NCBI GenBank assembly: GCA_018714575.1
Contig: DVNF01000067.1
Coordinates: forward strand, 1-6,375
Source of the DNA: Candidatus Stercoripulliclostridium merdigallinarum
Lineage (GTDB): Bacteria > Bacillota > Clostridia > Christensenellales > DTU072
Length of the DNA stretch: 6,375 nt
Direction of reading: 5' to 3'
Positions 1 through 6,375 of the stretch are shown piece after piece. The notes under the pieces are model-generated. The model was not told where the DNA came from, did not search any database, and saw only the letters and a program-made list of their open reading frames with translations. Within the stretch, counting starts at the first letter, position 1. Each line of letters begins with the position of its first letter. The position numbers and the translations under genes were made by a program.

Positions 1-1
1 G

Positions 2-616
2 GACAGAACTTTCCAAGCCGTTCTGGCTCTGCGCGGCAAACCGTTGAATACCGAAAAATCCAAAAAAACGGATATGTTGCAAAACGCGGAGATCAACACG
101 ATAATTTACGCGTTGGGCACCGACTTCGACAAGGACTTCAATATCAAAAATTTAAAATTCGATAAGATCATAATTCTTGCCGACGCCGACCATGACGGCG
201 AACACATCAGGTGTTTGCTGCTGACTTTCTTTTATAGATACATGCGACAGCTGGTTACGGAAGGACACGTTTATTTGGGGATGCCGCCGTTGTACCGCAT
301 AACGCAAAAGGGCGAAACGAGGTATGCTTATAACGATCAGGAATTGGATAAGATCCTGTCGGAGATGCGCGGACAATACAACCTGCAAAGGTATAAAGGT
401 TTGGGCGAAATGAACGACGACCAACTGTGGGAAACGACTTTGAATCCGAAGACCAGAACGCTGACCCGCGTGACTGTAGAGGACGCCGCCGAAGCCGACG
501 CAATAATCTCCTTGCTGATGGGCAACAACGCCGACAGAAGGAAGGAATTTATTAACGAGAACGCCAACTTCAATAAGGTAGACTCATTCCAAGCCAAGCT
601 GGGAGGTCAGAAATGA
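2..616 (+). CDS. gyrB/parE: Type IIA DNA topoisomerase subunit B (GyrB/ParE), C-terminal part, 5' end outside window
   Basis: This is the ATPase/TOPRIM subunit of a type IIA topoisomerase, which works as a heterotetramer with the A subunit encoded next. The frame is open from base 2, giving 204 residues; the first in-window start-like codon (TTG at 44) is internal, because conserved family sequence (DRTFQAVLALRGK) precedes it. The Mg-binding TOPRIM motif DADHDG is at visible residues 61-66, followed by HIRCLLLTFFYRYM. The conserved C-terminal QRYKGLGEMN is at 129-138, followed by the QLWETT block. There is no large insertion between TOPRIM and C-terminus such as enterobacterial GyrB carries. 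The ATPase and transducer domains and the first TOPRIM acidic residue lie upstream, unseen. The stop codon overlaps the next start (ATGA, 613-616). GyrB and ParE cannot be separated on this fragment: NTEK and INTII resemble ParE, while DAAEADAI resembles GyrB. Confidence 0.95.
   Translation, partial: DRTFQAVLALRGKPLNTEKSKKTDMLQNAEINTIIYALGTDFDKDFNIKNLKFDKIIILADADHDGEHIRCLLLTFFYRYMRQLVTEGHVYLGMPPLYRITQKGETRYAYNDQELDKILSEMRGQYNLQRYKGLGEMNDDQLWETTLNPKTRTLTRVTVEDAAEADAIISLLMGNNADRRKEFINENANFNKVDSFQAKLGGQK
602..606 (+). promoter_or_regulatory. Ribosome binding site of the topoisomerase A subunit
   Basis: GGAGG lies 6 nt before the ATG at 613, inside the last codons of the B-subunit gene. It supports the 613 start and independent or coupled re-initiation at the ATGA overlap. 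Confidence 0.8.
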
Positions 617-3114
617 GAAAGGACAAAGTAAAACAACTCGCGCTTGAGTTGGAAAGTACGATAACCGAAAAACCGATAGAATCGATAATGCCGGAATCCA
701 TGATGATATATTCCGAGCACGTCATTCTGGACCGAGCGCTTCCCAGGGTAGAGGACGGATTGAAGCCCGTTCAGCGCAGGATACTGTACACCATGTATAA
801 CCTGAATATGAAGCCGAAGGGCGGATTTAAAAAGTCGGCGCGTATCGTCGGCGATTGCATGGGTAAATATCATCCTCACGGCGATTCCTCGATTTACGAC
901 GCCATGGTCAGACTGACCCAGGATTTCAATATGCGTATGCCGCTGATAAAGGGGCAGGGCAACTTCGGCACGTTGACCGATCCGCCCGCCGCCATGAGGT
1001 ATACCGAAGTCGAGATGGCCGCCTTGGGCATGGAGCTGTTGCGCGACATAGACAAAAACACGGTACGATGGAACAAGAACTTCGACGATACTTTGGACGA
1101 ACCCGACTTGTTACCCGGGCGTTTCCCGAATTTGTTGGTAAACGGCGCGCAGGGTATAGCTATAGGTTTAGCAACCAACATACCTACGCATAATCTTACC
1201 GAAGTCATTGACGGTTGCATAGCGACTTTGGACAACCCCAGGATCTCCCTGGAGGAGCTGATGAACCATATCAAAGGTCCCGACTTTCCGTCCGGCGGAT
1301 TTTTGGTCAGCAACGACGAACTGATCGAAGCCTACCGCACCGGCAAAGGCAAGATTGTGCTTTCGGGGCGCGCCGACATAGAGGGCGACGGCGACAAACA
1401 GAGTATAGTTATCACCGAACTTCCTTACGGAGTCAACCCGAACAGTCTGACCGAAAAGATATATTCGCTGCGCGAAAAGAAGAAGGATATTTTCGGGAAC
1501 ATAACGGAAATTTCCGACGAAACGACACGCGGTATCCGCATAGTCATAAAGCTGAAACGGGGCGAAGACGCCGTAAAAATATTGGACGCATTGTACAAGC
1601 ACACGGATCTGCAATCGACCTTCAACCTGAACATGGTTGCGATAGCCGACGGCAAACCTCGTTTGATGGGCTTGCAGAAGGTTTTGGAATATTACCTGAA
1701 TTATCAAAAGCAGATAGTAAAGAACAGAAGCGTCTACGAACTTGGCGTAGCCAAAAAGCGCGCCGAAATTTTGGAAGGCTATTTGATAGTCATTCCGGAT
1801 ATCGACGAAGTTATCGCCCTTATCCGTTCGTCGGCAAACAGAACGGAAGCCAAAGGCAGACTGCGCGAAAGGTATTCCTTGTCCGAAGTGCAGGCGGAAG
1901 CCATTTTAAGCTTACAGTTGGGCAACATCAACAAATTGGACGTCGGCAAGTATACCGACGAATTAAAAGGTCTGAAAAACGATATTGAACGGCTGACGAA
2001 GATAAAGGATTCCGTGCGCGAACAGACGGCAGTCGTCCGTCGGGAATTGCAGGAGATCCGCGACCGCTATAAAAACGAAGCGAACGCCAGGCGCTTGACG
2101 AAGATAATCGGCGACGTAAAAGACATCGAAACAAAGCCGTTCGATCCTACAAAGCGCACCGCAAAGCGAATGATAGCGGGAATCACCGCCGACGGCGGAG
2201 TCAAATTCATGACGGGCAGAAGCTATCTGGGCGCCAACCGCGAAGCGGGCGCCGGCGGTATACAAAGCGTACACACCGTGTTGGAGGAGCTTGCTCCCGG
2301 GCATATGGCTTTGGTGTTCGGCAGCCTTGGAAACTGTTATAAGATCGATCCGACTTCCGTCCGCGACAGACAGTGGACGGAAAAGGGCGAACAGCTTTCC
2401 GACATAGTCGGCGAAGCTCCCGCCGACGAACGCGCAGTCGCGTTAATTCCCTTCGATCCCGAAAACATACCGACTTCGGAAATCTTCGTATACACTATGT
2501 ACGGTATGGTAAAACGCAGTTCGTTTTCGTCCATGGTCATAGGCAAAAGTTTTTATCAGGGCATGACTTTGAAAGGTGACGACCGCGTGATAGGCGCCGA
2601 AGTCGTTGTGCCGAACACGACAATATTGTTCGTATCGTCCGACGGACAATGCGTAAACTCGCTGACGGACGATTATCCGGAACAGGGCAGAATAGCGGGA
2701 GGCGTCATCGGAATGAACCTGAACGACGGTTGCAAAGTGATATTCGCCGGGCAGGCAGACTGCGAGATCGTAGACCGCGACGGAGGCGAAGTGCCGATGC
2801 CGCTGGGAGAAATTCTGGTGATCACGGAAAAGGGAACGGGAAAGAGGGTGATCGCTTCCGAATTCCCGCCGATGAAGCGTAACAGGAAAGGACTTAGGAT
2901 AATAGATCTGAACGGCGAAAACGTCTCCGTTACGTTCGCCGATAAGGTGTTGGAGCCTTACAAGATCGTTATCGAAGACGCCGACGGAGAACTGCACGCG
3001 GTGGATACCGAGGATATCAGGATCGAAAAGAAGGATACTAAGGGAAAGCCCGTACTGCGCGGAATTCGGACAAAGCGCGTATTTAAGGCAGAGGAGGAAT
3101 ACGAAAATGGCTAA
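613..3114 (+). CDS. gyrA/parC: Type IIA DNA topoisomerase subunit A (GyrA/ParC family)
   Basis: This is the DNA breakage-reunion subunit, 833 aa, close to normal for GyrA and ParC. The winged-helix/tower part covers about residues 35-490. It has RALPRVEDGLKPVQRRILY at 41-59, KSARIVGDCMGKYHPHGDS at 74-92 and the catalytic tyrosine Y130 in AAMRYTE; R129 precedes it. The quinolone-determining positions are S92 and D96, the usual sensitive residues. NGAQGIAIGLATNIPTHN (177-194) is closer to GyrA than to typical ParC. A charged helical coiled-coil segment spans about 445-490. The C-terminal beta-pinwheel, about 515-825, shows roughly six repeats. The GyrA box (QRRGGKG) needed for wrapping is not recognisable; the matching place reads REAGAGG (543-549). 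The loop before Y130 is one residue shorter than usual. The protein may be a gyrase A subunit or a GyrA-like topoisomerase IV A subunit. It overlaps its B-subunit gene by 4 nt and der by 8 nt. Confidence 0.95.
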   Translation: MRKDKVKQLALELESTITEKPIESIMPESMMIYSEHVILDRALPRVEDGLKPVQRRILYTMYNLNMKPKGGFKKSARIVGDCMGKYHPHGDSSIYDAMVRLTQDFNMRMPLIKGQGNFGTLTDPPAAMRYTEVEMAALGMELLRDIDKNTVRWNKNFDDTLDEPDLLPGRFPNLLVNGAQGIAIGLATNIPTHNLTEVIDGCIATLDNPRISLEELMNHIKGPDFPSGGFLVSNDELIEAYRTGKGKIVLSGRADIEGDGDKQSIVITELPYGVNPNSLTEKIYSLREKKKDIFGNITEISDETTRGIRIVIKLKRGEDAVKILDALYKHTDLQSTFNLNMVAIADGKPRLMGLQKVLEYYLNYQKQIVKNRSVYELGVAKKRAEILEGYLIVIPDIDEVIALIRSSANRTEAKGRLRERYSLSEVQAEAILSLQLGNINKLDVGKYTDELKGLKNDIERLTKIKDSVREQTAVVRRELQEIRDRYKNEANARRLTKIIGDVKDIETKPFDPTKRTAKRMIAGITADGGVKFMTGRSYLGANREAGAGGIQSVHTVLEELAPGHMALVFGSLGNCYKIDPTSVRDRQWTEKGEQLSDIVGEAPADERAVALIPFDPENIPTSEIFVYTMYGMVKRSSFSSMVIGKSFYQGMTLKGDDRVIGAEVVVPNTTILFVSSDGQCVNSLTDDYPEQGRIAGGVIGMNLNDGCKVIFAGQADCEIVDRDGGEVPMPLGEILVITEKGTGKRVIASEFPPMKRNRKGLRIIDLNGENVSVTFADKVLEPYKIVIEDADGELHAVDTEDIRIEKKDTKGKPVLRGIRTKRVFKAEEEYENG
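3091..3097 (+). promoter_or_regulatory. Ribosome binding site of der, inside the upstream coding region
   Basis: GAGGAGG lies 9 nt before the ATG at 3107. The same bases encode Glu-Glu of the acidic tail of the topoisomerase A subunit, so the tail codons double as the der initiation signal. Confidence 0.8.
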
Positions 3115-4441
3115 GCCTATAGTTGCCGTCGTAGGTCGCCCTAACGTCGGAAAATCCACCTTTTTTAACAAGATGGCGGGGCGGAGAGTGTCGATAGTAG
3201 ACGATATGCCCGGCGTGACCCGTGACAGAATATACGTCGACGTGGAATGGTGCGGACACGCTTTTACGTTGGTGGATACCGGCGGTATGGAATTGAAAAG
3301 CGAAGATAAAATGTGGCAGCACATAAAACGCCAGGCAGAGCTTGCCATCGACATAGCCGATGTGATAATATTCTTTACGGACGGCAAGGCGGGGGTGACT
3401 CCGGGCGACCACGACATAGCTAATTTACTCAGGCGCACGCAAAAGCCGATAGTCCTGGCGGTAAATAAAATCGACGGCAGGGATTCGTCGGCAATGTACG
3501 ATTTTTACGAACTGAATATTGGCGATCCCGTGGCGATTTCCGCAGAACAGAGCCTGGGACTGGGCGATTTGTTGGACGAAGTAGTCCGTTATATGGAACC
3601 TGCCGAATCCTCTACAGCGGAGGACGAATGCGTCAAAATCGCCGTGGTGGGCAAGCCTAACGCCGGCAAATCCTCTTTGGTCAACAGGATCCTGGGTTAC
3701 GAAAGGGTGATAGTTTCCGACATACCGGGAACGACCCGCGACGCGATAGATACTCCGTTTATGCGCGACGGCAAAAAGTATATGTTGATAGATACCGCAG
3801 GCATCAGGAAAAAGTCCAGAGTCGACGAAGACGTGGAATATTATTCGGTAGTCAGGAGCATTTCGGCAATACGCCGCGCCGACGTCGCGTTGATAATAGT
3901 CGACGCCGCCGAAGGACTGACCGAACAGGACGTAAAGATCGCAGGCCTGGTACACGAATCGGGTAAACCCGGCGTCATAGTCATGAACAAATGGGACATC
4001 GTCGAAAAGGATACGGGCACGATGAACCGAATCACAAACGGACTGAAAGAGGAGCTGAAATTTATGGACTATTTTAAGGTCGCATATATTTCCGCGCTGA
4101 CGGGGCAAAGGGTGAAAAACATACTTTCCCTGGTAGACGAAGTTTACGAACATACTTCGCTAAGAGTGGCAACCGGGCTCCTGAACGACGTAATCGGGGA
4201 TGCCATAACCGTAAATCCGCCGCCTACGCATAACGGTAAACGCCTTAAGATATTTTACGTTACCGAAACGGGGATCAAACCGCCCACGTTCGTATTGTTC
4301 GTAAACGATCCGAAACTGATGCACTTTTCTTACAAGAGGTATTTGGAAAATTGTATCAGGAAAAGTTTCGATTTTTCAGGTACGCCGATAAAGATCGCCG
4401 TTCGTCAAAGGGGAGAAGACGGAGTCGTCAACACAAAATAG
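3107..4441 (+). CDS. der: Ribosome biogenesis GTPase Der (EngA), tandem G domains
   Basis: Der is an essential cytoplasmic GTPase that acts in late 50S subunit assembly. At 444 aa it matches the short Gram-positive form. G domain 1 has the P-loop GRPNVGKS at residues 10-17, switch I region PGVTRDR at 35-41, DTGG at 57-60, NKID at 120-123 and SAE at 145-147. After a short acidic linker (about 163-174), G domain 2 has GKPNAGKS at 182-189, PGTTRDA at 207-213, DTAG at 229-232, NKWD at 294-297 and SA at 329-330. The C-terminal KH-like domain is about 350-444, with the family signature NPPPTHNGKRLKI at 370-382 and the FVNDP segment at 398-402. All nucleotide-binding motifs of both domains are intact. 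The start overlaps the upstream gene by 8 nt, implying translational coupling within the operon. The stop is TAG. Confidence 0.98.
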   Translation: MAKPIVAVVGRPNVGKSTFFNKMAGRRVSIVDDMPGVTRDRIYVDVEWCGHAFTLVDTGGMELKSEDKMWQHIKRQAELAIDIADVIIFFTDGKAGVTPGDHDIANLLRRTQKPIVLAVNKIDGRDSSAMYDFYELNIGDPVAISAEQSLGLGDLLDEVVRYMEPAESSTAEDECVKIAVVGKPNAGKSSLVNRILGYERVIVSDIPGTTRDAIDTPFMRDGKKYMLIDTAGIRKKSRVDEDVEYYSVVRSISAIRRADVALIIVDAAEGLTEQDVKIAGLVHESGKPGVIVMNKWDIVEKDTGTMNRITNGLKEELKFMDYFKVAYISALTGQRVKNILSLVDEVYEHTSLRVATGLLNDVIGDAITVNPPPTHNGKRLKIFYVTETGIKPPTFVLFVNDPKLMHFSYKRYLENCIRKSFDFSGTPIKIAVRQRGEDGVVNTK

Positions 4442-4452
4442 ACTTTCTATAC

Positions 4453-4458
4453 AGAGGT
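4453..4458 (+). promoter_or_regulatory. Ribosome binding site of the aminotransferase gene
   Basis: AGAGGT lies 6 nt before the ATG at 4465, in the 23-nt gap after der. It decides the start: the frame stays open upstream to a possible start at 4351, but that part lies inside der and is not family-like. Confidence 0.65.
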
Positions 4459-4464
4459 ATAAAT

Positions 4465-5724
4465 ATGAACTATCTAACACTGTACAAAGCCGAAAAAGCC
4501 AAGCTATTGGAGGCGGAACAACTTCGTATGGCGGAATACGCCGCAAAAGGTCTGAAATTGGACATGAGCCGCGGAAAACCTTCCAAAGAACAGTTGGATA
4601 TCAGCAGCTCCTTATATATGGAATTGGATCCCAAATACGGATTCGCCGGCAAGCAGGATTACAGAAACTACGGGCTGAACGACGGTATACCGGAAATAAA
4701 GAAGCTGTTTGCGGAATTGGTCGGCGTAGAGGAAGACGAGATCATCGTTGCGTACAACGCAAGCCTTAACCTGATGTACGACGCCGTTCAACGCGCCATG
4801 CAATTCGGTATTGCCGGCGAGCAGCCGTGGAACCGGCAGGGAAATATAAAATGGATCTGCCCCGTTCCGGGATACGACAGGCATTTTTCGGTGACGGAGC
4901 TGTTCGGTATAGAAATGATAAACGTGCCGATGTTGGCGGACGGACCCGATATGGATAAGGTCGAAGAGCTTATAAAGGACCCCGGCGTAAAGGGAATGTG
5001 GAACGTGCCTAAATATTCCAACCCGACGGGAGTTATATATTCCGACGTTGTCGTCGACAGGCTGGCAAAAATGCGTCCCGCGGCAAAAGATTTCATGTTG
5101 ATGTGGGATAACGCTTATATGGTCCACGCGCTGTACGGACAGGAAGAACAAGCCAACATAATGGATCTGGCAAAGAAGTACGGCAACGAAGACATGATCT
5201 ACGGCTTCGGATCGACGTCAAAGATCACTTTTGCCGGCGCGGGCGTTTCGTTTATATATTCTTCCAAGAAAAATATCGCCGCGATCAAAAAGTTCATGAA
5301 TATCCAAAGCATCGGACCCGATAAGCTCAGCCAACTTGCGCACTACCGCTATCTGAAGAGCGTAGCCGGCATATACGAGCTGATGGAAAAGCATGCCGAA
5401 CTGCTTCGTCCCAAATTCGAAGCCGTTGCCGAAGTTTTGGAAGAGGAACTCGGCGGTACCGGAATAGCTACTTGGACGAAGCCTACGGGCGGTTACTTTA
5501 TTTCCGTGGACTTATACGAAGGCACCGCAAAACGCACGGTCGAATTGGCACGGCAGATGGGAGTAGTGTTCACGGGTGCGGGCGCGACCTATCCTTATAA
5601 GCGCGACCCCAAAGATTCCAATGTCAGGATAGCGCCGTCGCTGCCGCCCATATCCGAACTGATAGAAGCGACAAAGATATTCGCTACCGCGGCAAAGATA
5701 GCTTACCTTGAAAAACAAATTTAA
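4465..5724 (+). CDS. PLP-dependent aminotransferase, type Ic aspartate aminotransferase-like (PF12897 family)
   Basis: This is a fold-type I PLP enzyme of 419 aa, expected to move an amino group between an amino acid, probably aspartate, and 2-oxoglutarate in the cytoplasm. Signatures of the PF12897 group run its length: MSRGKPSKEQLD (34-45), DYRNYGLNDG (65-74), NASLNLMYD (98-106), CPVPGYDRHF (132-141) and GPDMDKVE (160-167). VPKYSNPTG (181-189) holds the substrate/PLP asparagine N186, and WDNAY (214-218) holds the pyridine-N aspartate D215. STSKITFAGAG (250-260) holds the Schiff-base lysine K253. R388 in VRIAPSLPP is the likely carboxylate-binding arginine. All expected catalytic residues are present and there is no signal peptide. 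It is the last gene before a terminator and 23 nt after der, so it is probably co-transcribed with der. The aspartate preference is inferred from the characterised corynebacterial member; substrate range here is unproven. Confidence 0.9.
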   Translation: MNYLTLYKAEKAKLLEAEQLRMAEYAAKGLKLDMSRGKPSKEQLDISSSLYMELDPKYGFAGKQDYRNYGLNDGIPEIKKLFAELVGVEEDEIIVAYNASLNLMYDAVQRAMQFGIAGEQPWNRQGNIKWICPVPGYDRHFSVTELFGIEMINVPMLADGPDMDKVEELIKDPGVKGMWNVPKYSNPTGVIYSDVVVDRLAKMRPAAKDFMLMWDNAYMVHALYGQEEQANIMDLAKKYGNEDMIYGFGSTSKITFAGAGVSFIYSSKKNIAAIKKFMNIQSIGPDKLSQLAHYRYLKSVAGIYELMEKHAELLRPKFEAVAEVLEEELGGTGIATWTKPTGGYFISVDLYEGTAKRTVELARQMGVVFTGAGATYPYKRDPKDSNVRIAPSLPPISELIEATKIFATAAKIAYLEKQI

Positions 5725-5746
5725 AAATTTCCTATATTTTGATTTC

Positions 5747-5772
5747 AGCCTGCCTAAACGGCAGGCTTTTTT
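5747..5772 (+). terminator. Rho-independent terminator after the aminotransferase gene
   Basis: The perfect 8-bp stem AGCCTGCC / GGCAGGCT (5747-5754 and 5760-5767) has a 5-nt loop TAAAC and runs into six consecutive T residues (5767-5772). It lies 22 nt after the stop codon and closes the topoisomerase-der-aminotransferase operon, insulating spoIVA from read-through. Confidence 0.93.
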
Positions 5773-5803
5773 ATGGTAAAGACAGTTACGTCCATTGCGA
5801 ACG

Positions 5804-5833
5804 GGCATAATCCGAATTGTTTCGGCATAGACT
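5804..5833 (+). promoter_or_regulatory. Candidate sigma-E promoter of spoIVA
   Basis: The -35-like GGCATAAT (5804-5811) and -10-like CATAGACT (5826-5833) are separated by 14 nt. Each matches 6 of 8 positions of the mother-cell sigma-E pattern as I recall it (about GTCATATT and CATACAAT, 13-15 nt apart). It lies between the terminator and the gene, and spoIVA is a sigma-E regulon member in Bacillus subtilis. Transcription would start near 5840, leaving a leader of under 20 nt that still holds the ribosome binding site. This is a by-eye match only. Confidence 0.55.
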
Positions 5834-5843
5834 TAAACAAAAA

Positions 5844-5850
5844 AAGGAGG
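5844..5850 (+). promoter_or_regulatory. Strong ribosome binding site of spoIVA
   Basis: AAGGAGG lies 6 nt before the ATG at 5857 and is the best Shine-Dalgarno match in the window. It fixes the start at 5857 rather than at an in-frame ATG at 5773. Confidence 0.9.
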
Positions 5851-5856
5851 ACGGAA

Positions 5857-6375
5857 ATGTCTGAATACAATATTTATGCCGATATTGCATCCAGGACGGG
5901 CGGAGACGTCTATATAGGCGTGGTAGGTCCCGTCAGAACGGGCAAATCGACGTTTATAAAACGTTTCATGGAGCAAGCGGTCATACCTAACATACAAGAC
6001 GCCGAGGACGTGGGCAGAGCCATCGACGAATTGCCGCAATCGGCTACGGGTAAGACAATAATGACCACCGAACCCAAGTTCGTACCTAACGCCGCCGTAA
6101 GAGTCAACATCGGAAACACTACGGCGAATATCCGCATGATAGATTGCGTGGGATACCTTGTGGAGGGCGCGCTGGGAGCGGCGGAAGGCGACGAACCCAG
6201 AATGATCTCGACGCCTTGGAGCGAAGAAAAGATGCCCTTTGAACGCGCGGCGGAGCTTGGCACGGAAAAGGTCATAAAGGAACATTCCACCATAGCCGTA
6301 GTAGTTACTACGGACGGCAGTTTTACGGGAATCCCTGCCGAAAATTACATGCCGGCGGAGGACAGAGTAATCAGG
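5857..6375 (+). CDS. spoIVA: Stage IV sporulation protein A (SpoIVA), N-terminal ATPase part, 3' end outside window
   Basis: SpoIVA is the ATPase that polymerises on the mother-cell face of the forespore to make the basement layer of the spore coat, and it also supports cortex formation. The first 173 residues are visible; family proteins are about 490 aa, so roughly the first third is present. The start MSEYNIYADIASRTGGD aligns with the usual N-terminus. The Walker A motif GPVRTGKS is at 24-31 (K30). The conserved QSATGKTIMTTEPKFVP (61-77) contains the paired threonines T70 and T71. The Walker B-like MIDCVGY (94-100) has D96. These match the residues needed for ATP hydrolysis and polymerisation in the Bacillus protein. 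The TPWSEEKMPFERAAELGT segment (119-136) is also typical. The C-terminal domains that contact SpoVM and other coat proteins are not visible. It lies behind a terminator and a candidate sigma-E promoter, so it is probably expressed only in sporulating mother cells. Confidence 0.98.
   Translation, partial: MSEYNIYADIASRTGGDVYIGVVGPVRTGKSTFIKRFMEQAVIPNIQDAEDVGRAIDELPQSATGKTIMTTEPKFVPNAAVRVNIGNTTANIRMIDCVGYLVEGALGAAEGDEPRMISTPWSEEKMPFERAAELGTEKVIKEHSTIAVVVTTDGSFTGIPAENYMPAEDRVIR

Noticed and set aside
1215..1988. Plus-strand open frame of 257 codons in another frame of the topoisomerase A gene.
   Set aside because: It has strongly biased Arg/Gln/Ser composition and no domain, and is embedded in a conserved coding region.
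2443..3438. Minus-strand open frame of 331 codons, spanning the topoisomerase A end and the der start.
   Set aside because: It is antisense to two confidently assigned genes, has no recognisable domain and crosses a gene junction, so it is a codon-bias shadow.
3425..4153. Minus-strand open frame of 242 codons inside der.
   Set aside because: It is fully antisense to conserved Der G domains, and its protein resembles no family I know.
4448..4461. Small inverted repeat TATAC-AGAG-GTATA covering the aminotransferase ribosome binding site.
   Set aside because: Only 5 bp, mostly A-T, so too weak to claim as a regulatory hairpin without conservation data.
4351..4464. Upstream extension of the aminotransferase frame into der.
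   Set aside because: The added residues are an out-of-frame reading of the Der C-terminus, rich in Arg and Lys and unlike the family; a ribosome binding site fits the 4465 start.
5773..5856. In-frame ATG 28 codons upstream of the chosen spoIVA start, with no stop between.
   Set aside because: It lies directly in the tail of the terminator, has no ribosome binding site, would start before the candidate promoter, and the family N-terminus begins at 5857 behind AAGGAGG.

Overview
The window is a piece of chromosomal core genome from an endospore-forming Firmicute, most likely a member of the Clostridia. Three things point there: a clear N-terminal part of spoIVA (spore coat basement ATPase), strong AGGAGG-type ribosome binding sites, and free use of ATA and AGG codons. 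Base composition is moderate and looks even across all genes, and I see no sign of recent transfer. No mobile element, CRISPR array, tRNA or rRNA was recognised.

Layout, all on the + strand. Positions 2-616 hold the 3' end of a type IIA topoisomerase B subunit (GyrB/ParE), entering from the left. Positions 613-3114 hold the complete partner A subunit (GyrA/ParC). Positions 3107-4441 hold the ribosome-assembly GTPase Der (EngA). Positions 4465-5724 hold a PLP-dependent aminotransferase of the PF12897 (type Ic aspartate aminotransferase) group. These four form a tight unit: a 4-nt ATGA overlap, an 8-nt overlap and a 23-nt gap, closed by an intrinsic terminator at 5747-5772. The unit probably begins upstream of the window. 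A separate unit then starts with a candidate sigma-E promoter and the spoIVA gene, which runs off the right edge.

The operon joins DNA topology (the topoisomerase pair), ribosome biogenesis (Der) and amino-acid metabolism (the aminotransferase). These look like growth functions that share expression rather than one pathway. The terminator separates them from the sporulation gene. The most notable points are in the A subunit: no recognisable GyrA box, and a loop before the catalytic tyrosine one residue shorter than usual. It could be a GyrA-derived enzyme working as a topoisomerase IV, or a divergent gyrase. The aminotransferase also sits where plsY and gpsA are commonly found, between der and spoIVA. 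I found no convincing undescribed system; this is mainly a housekeeping region.
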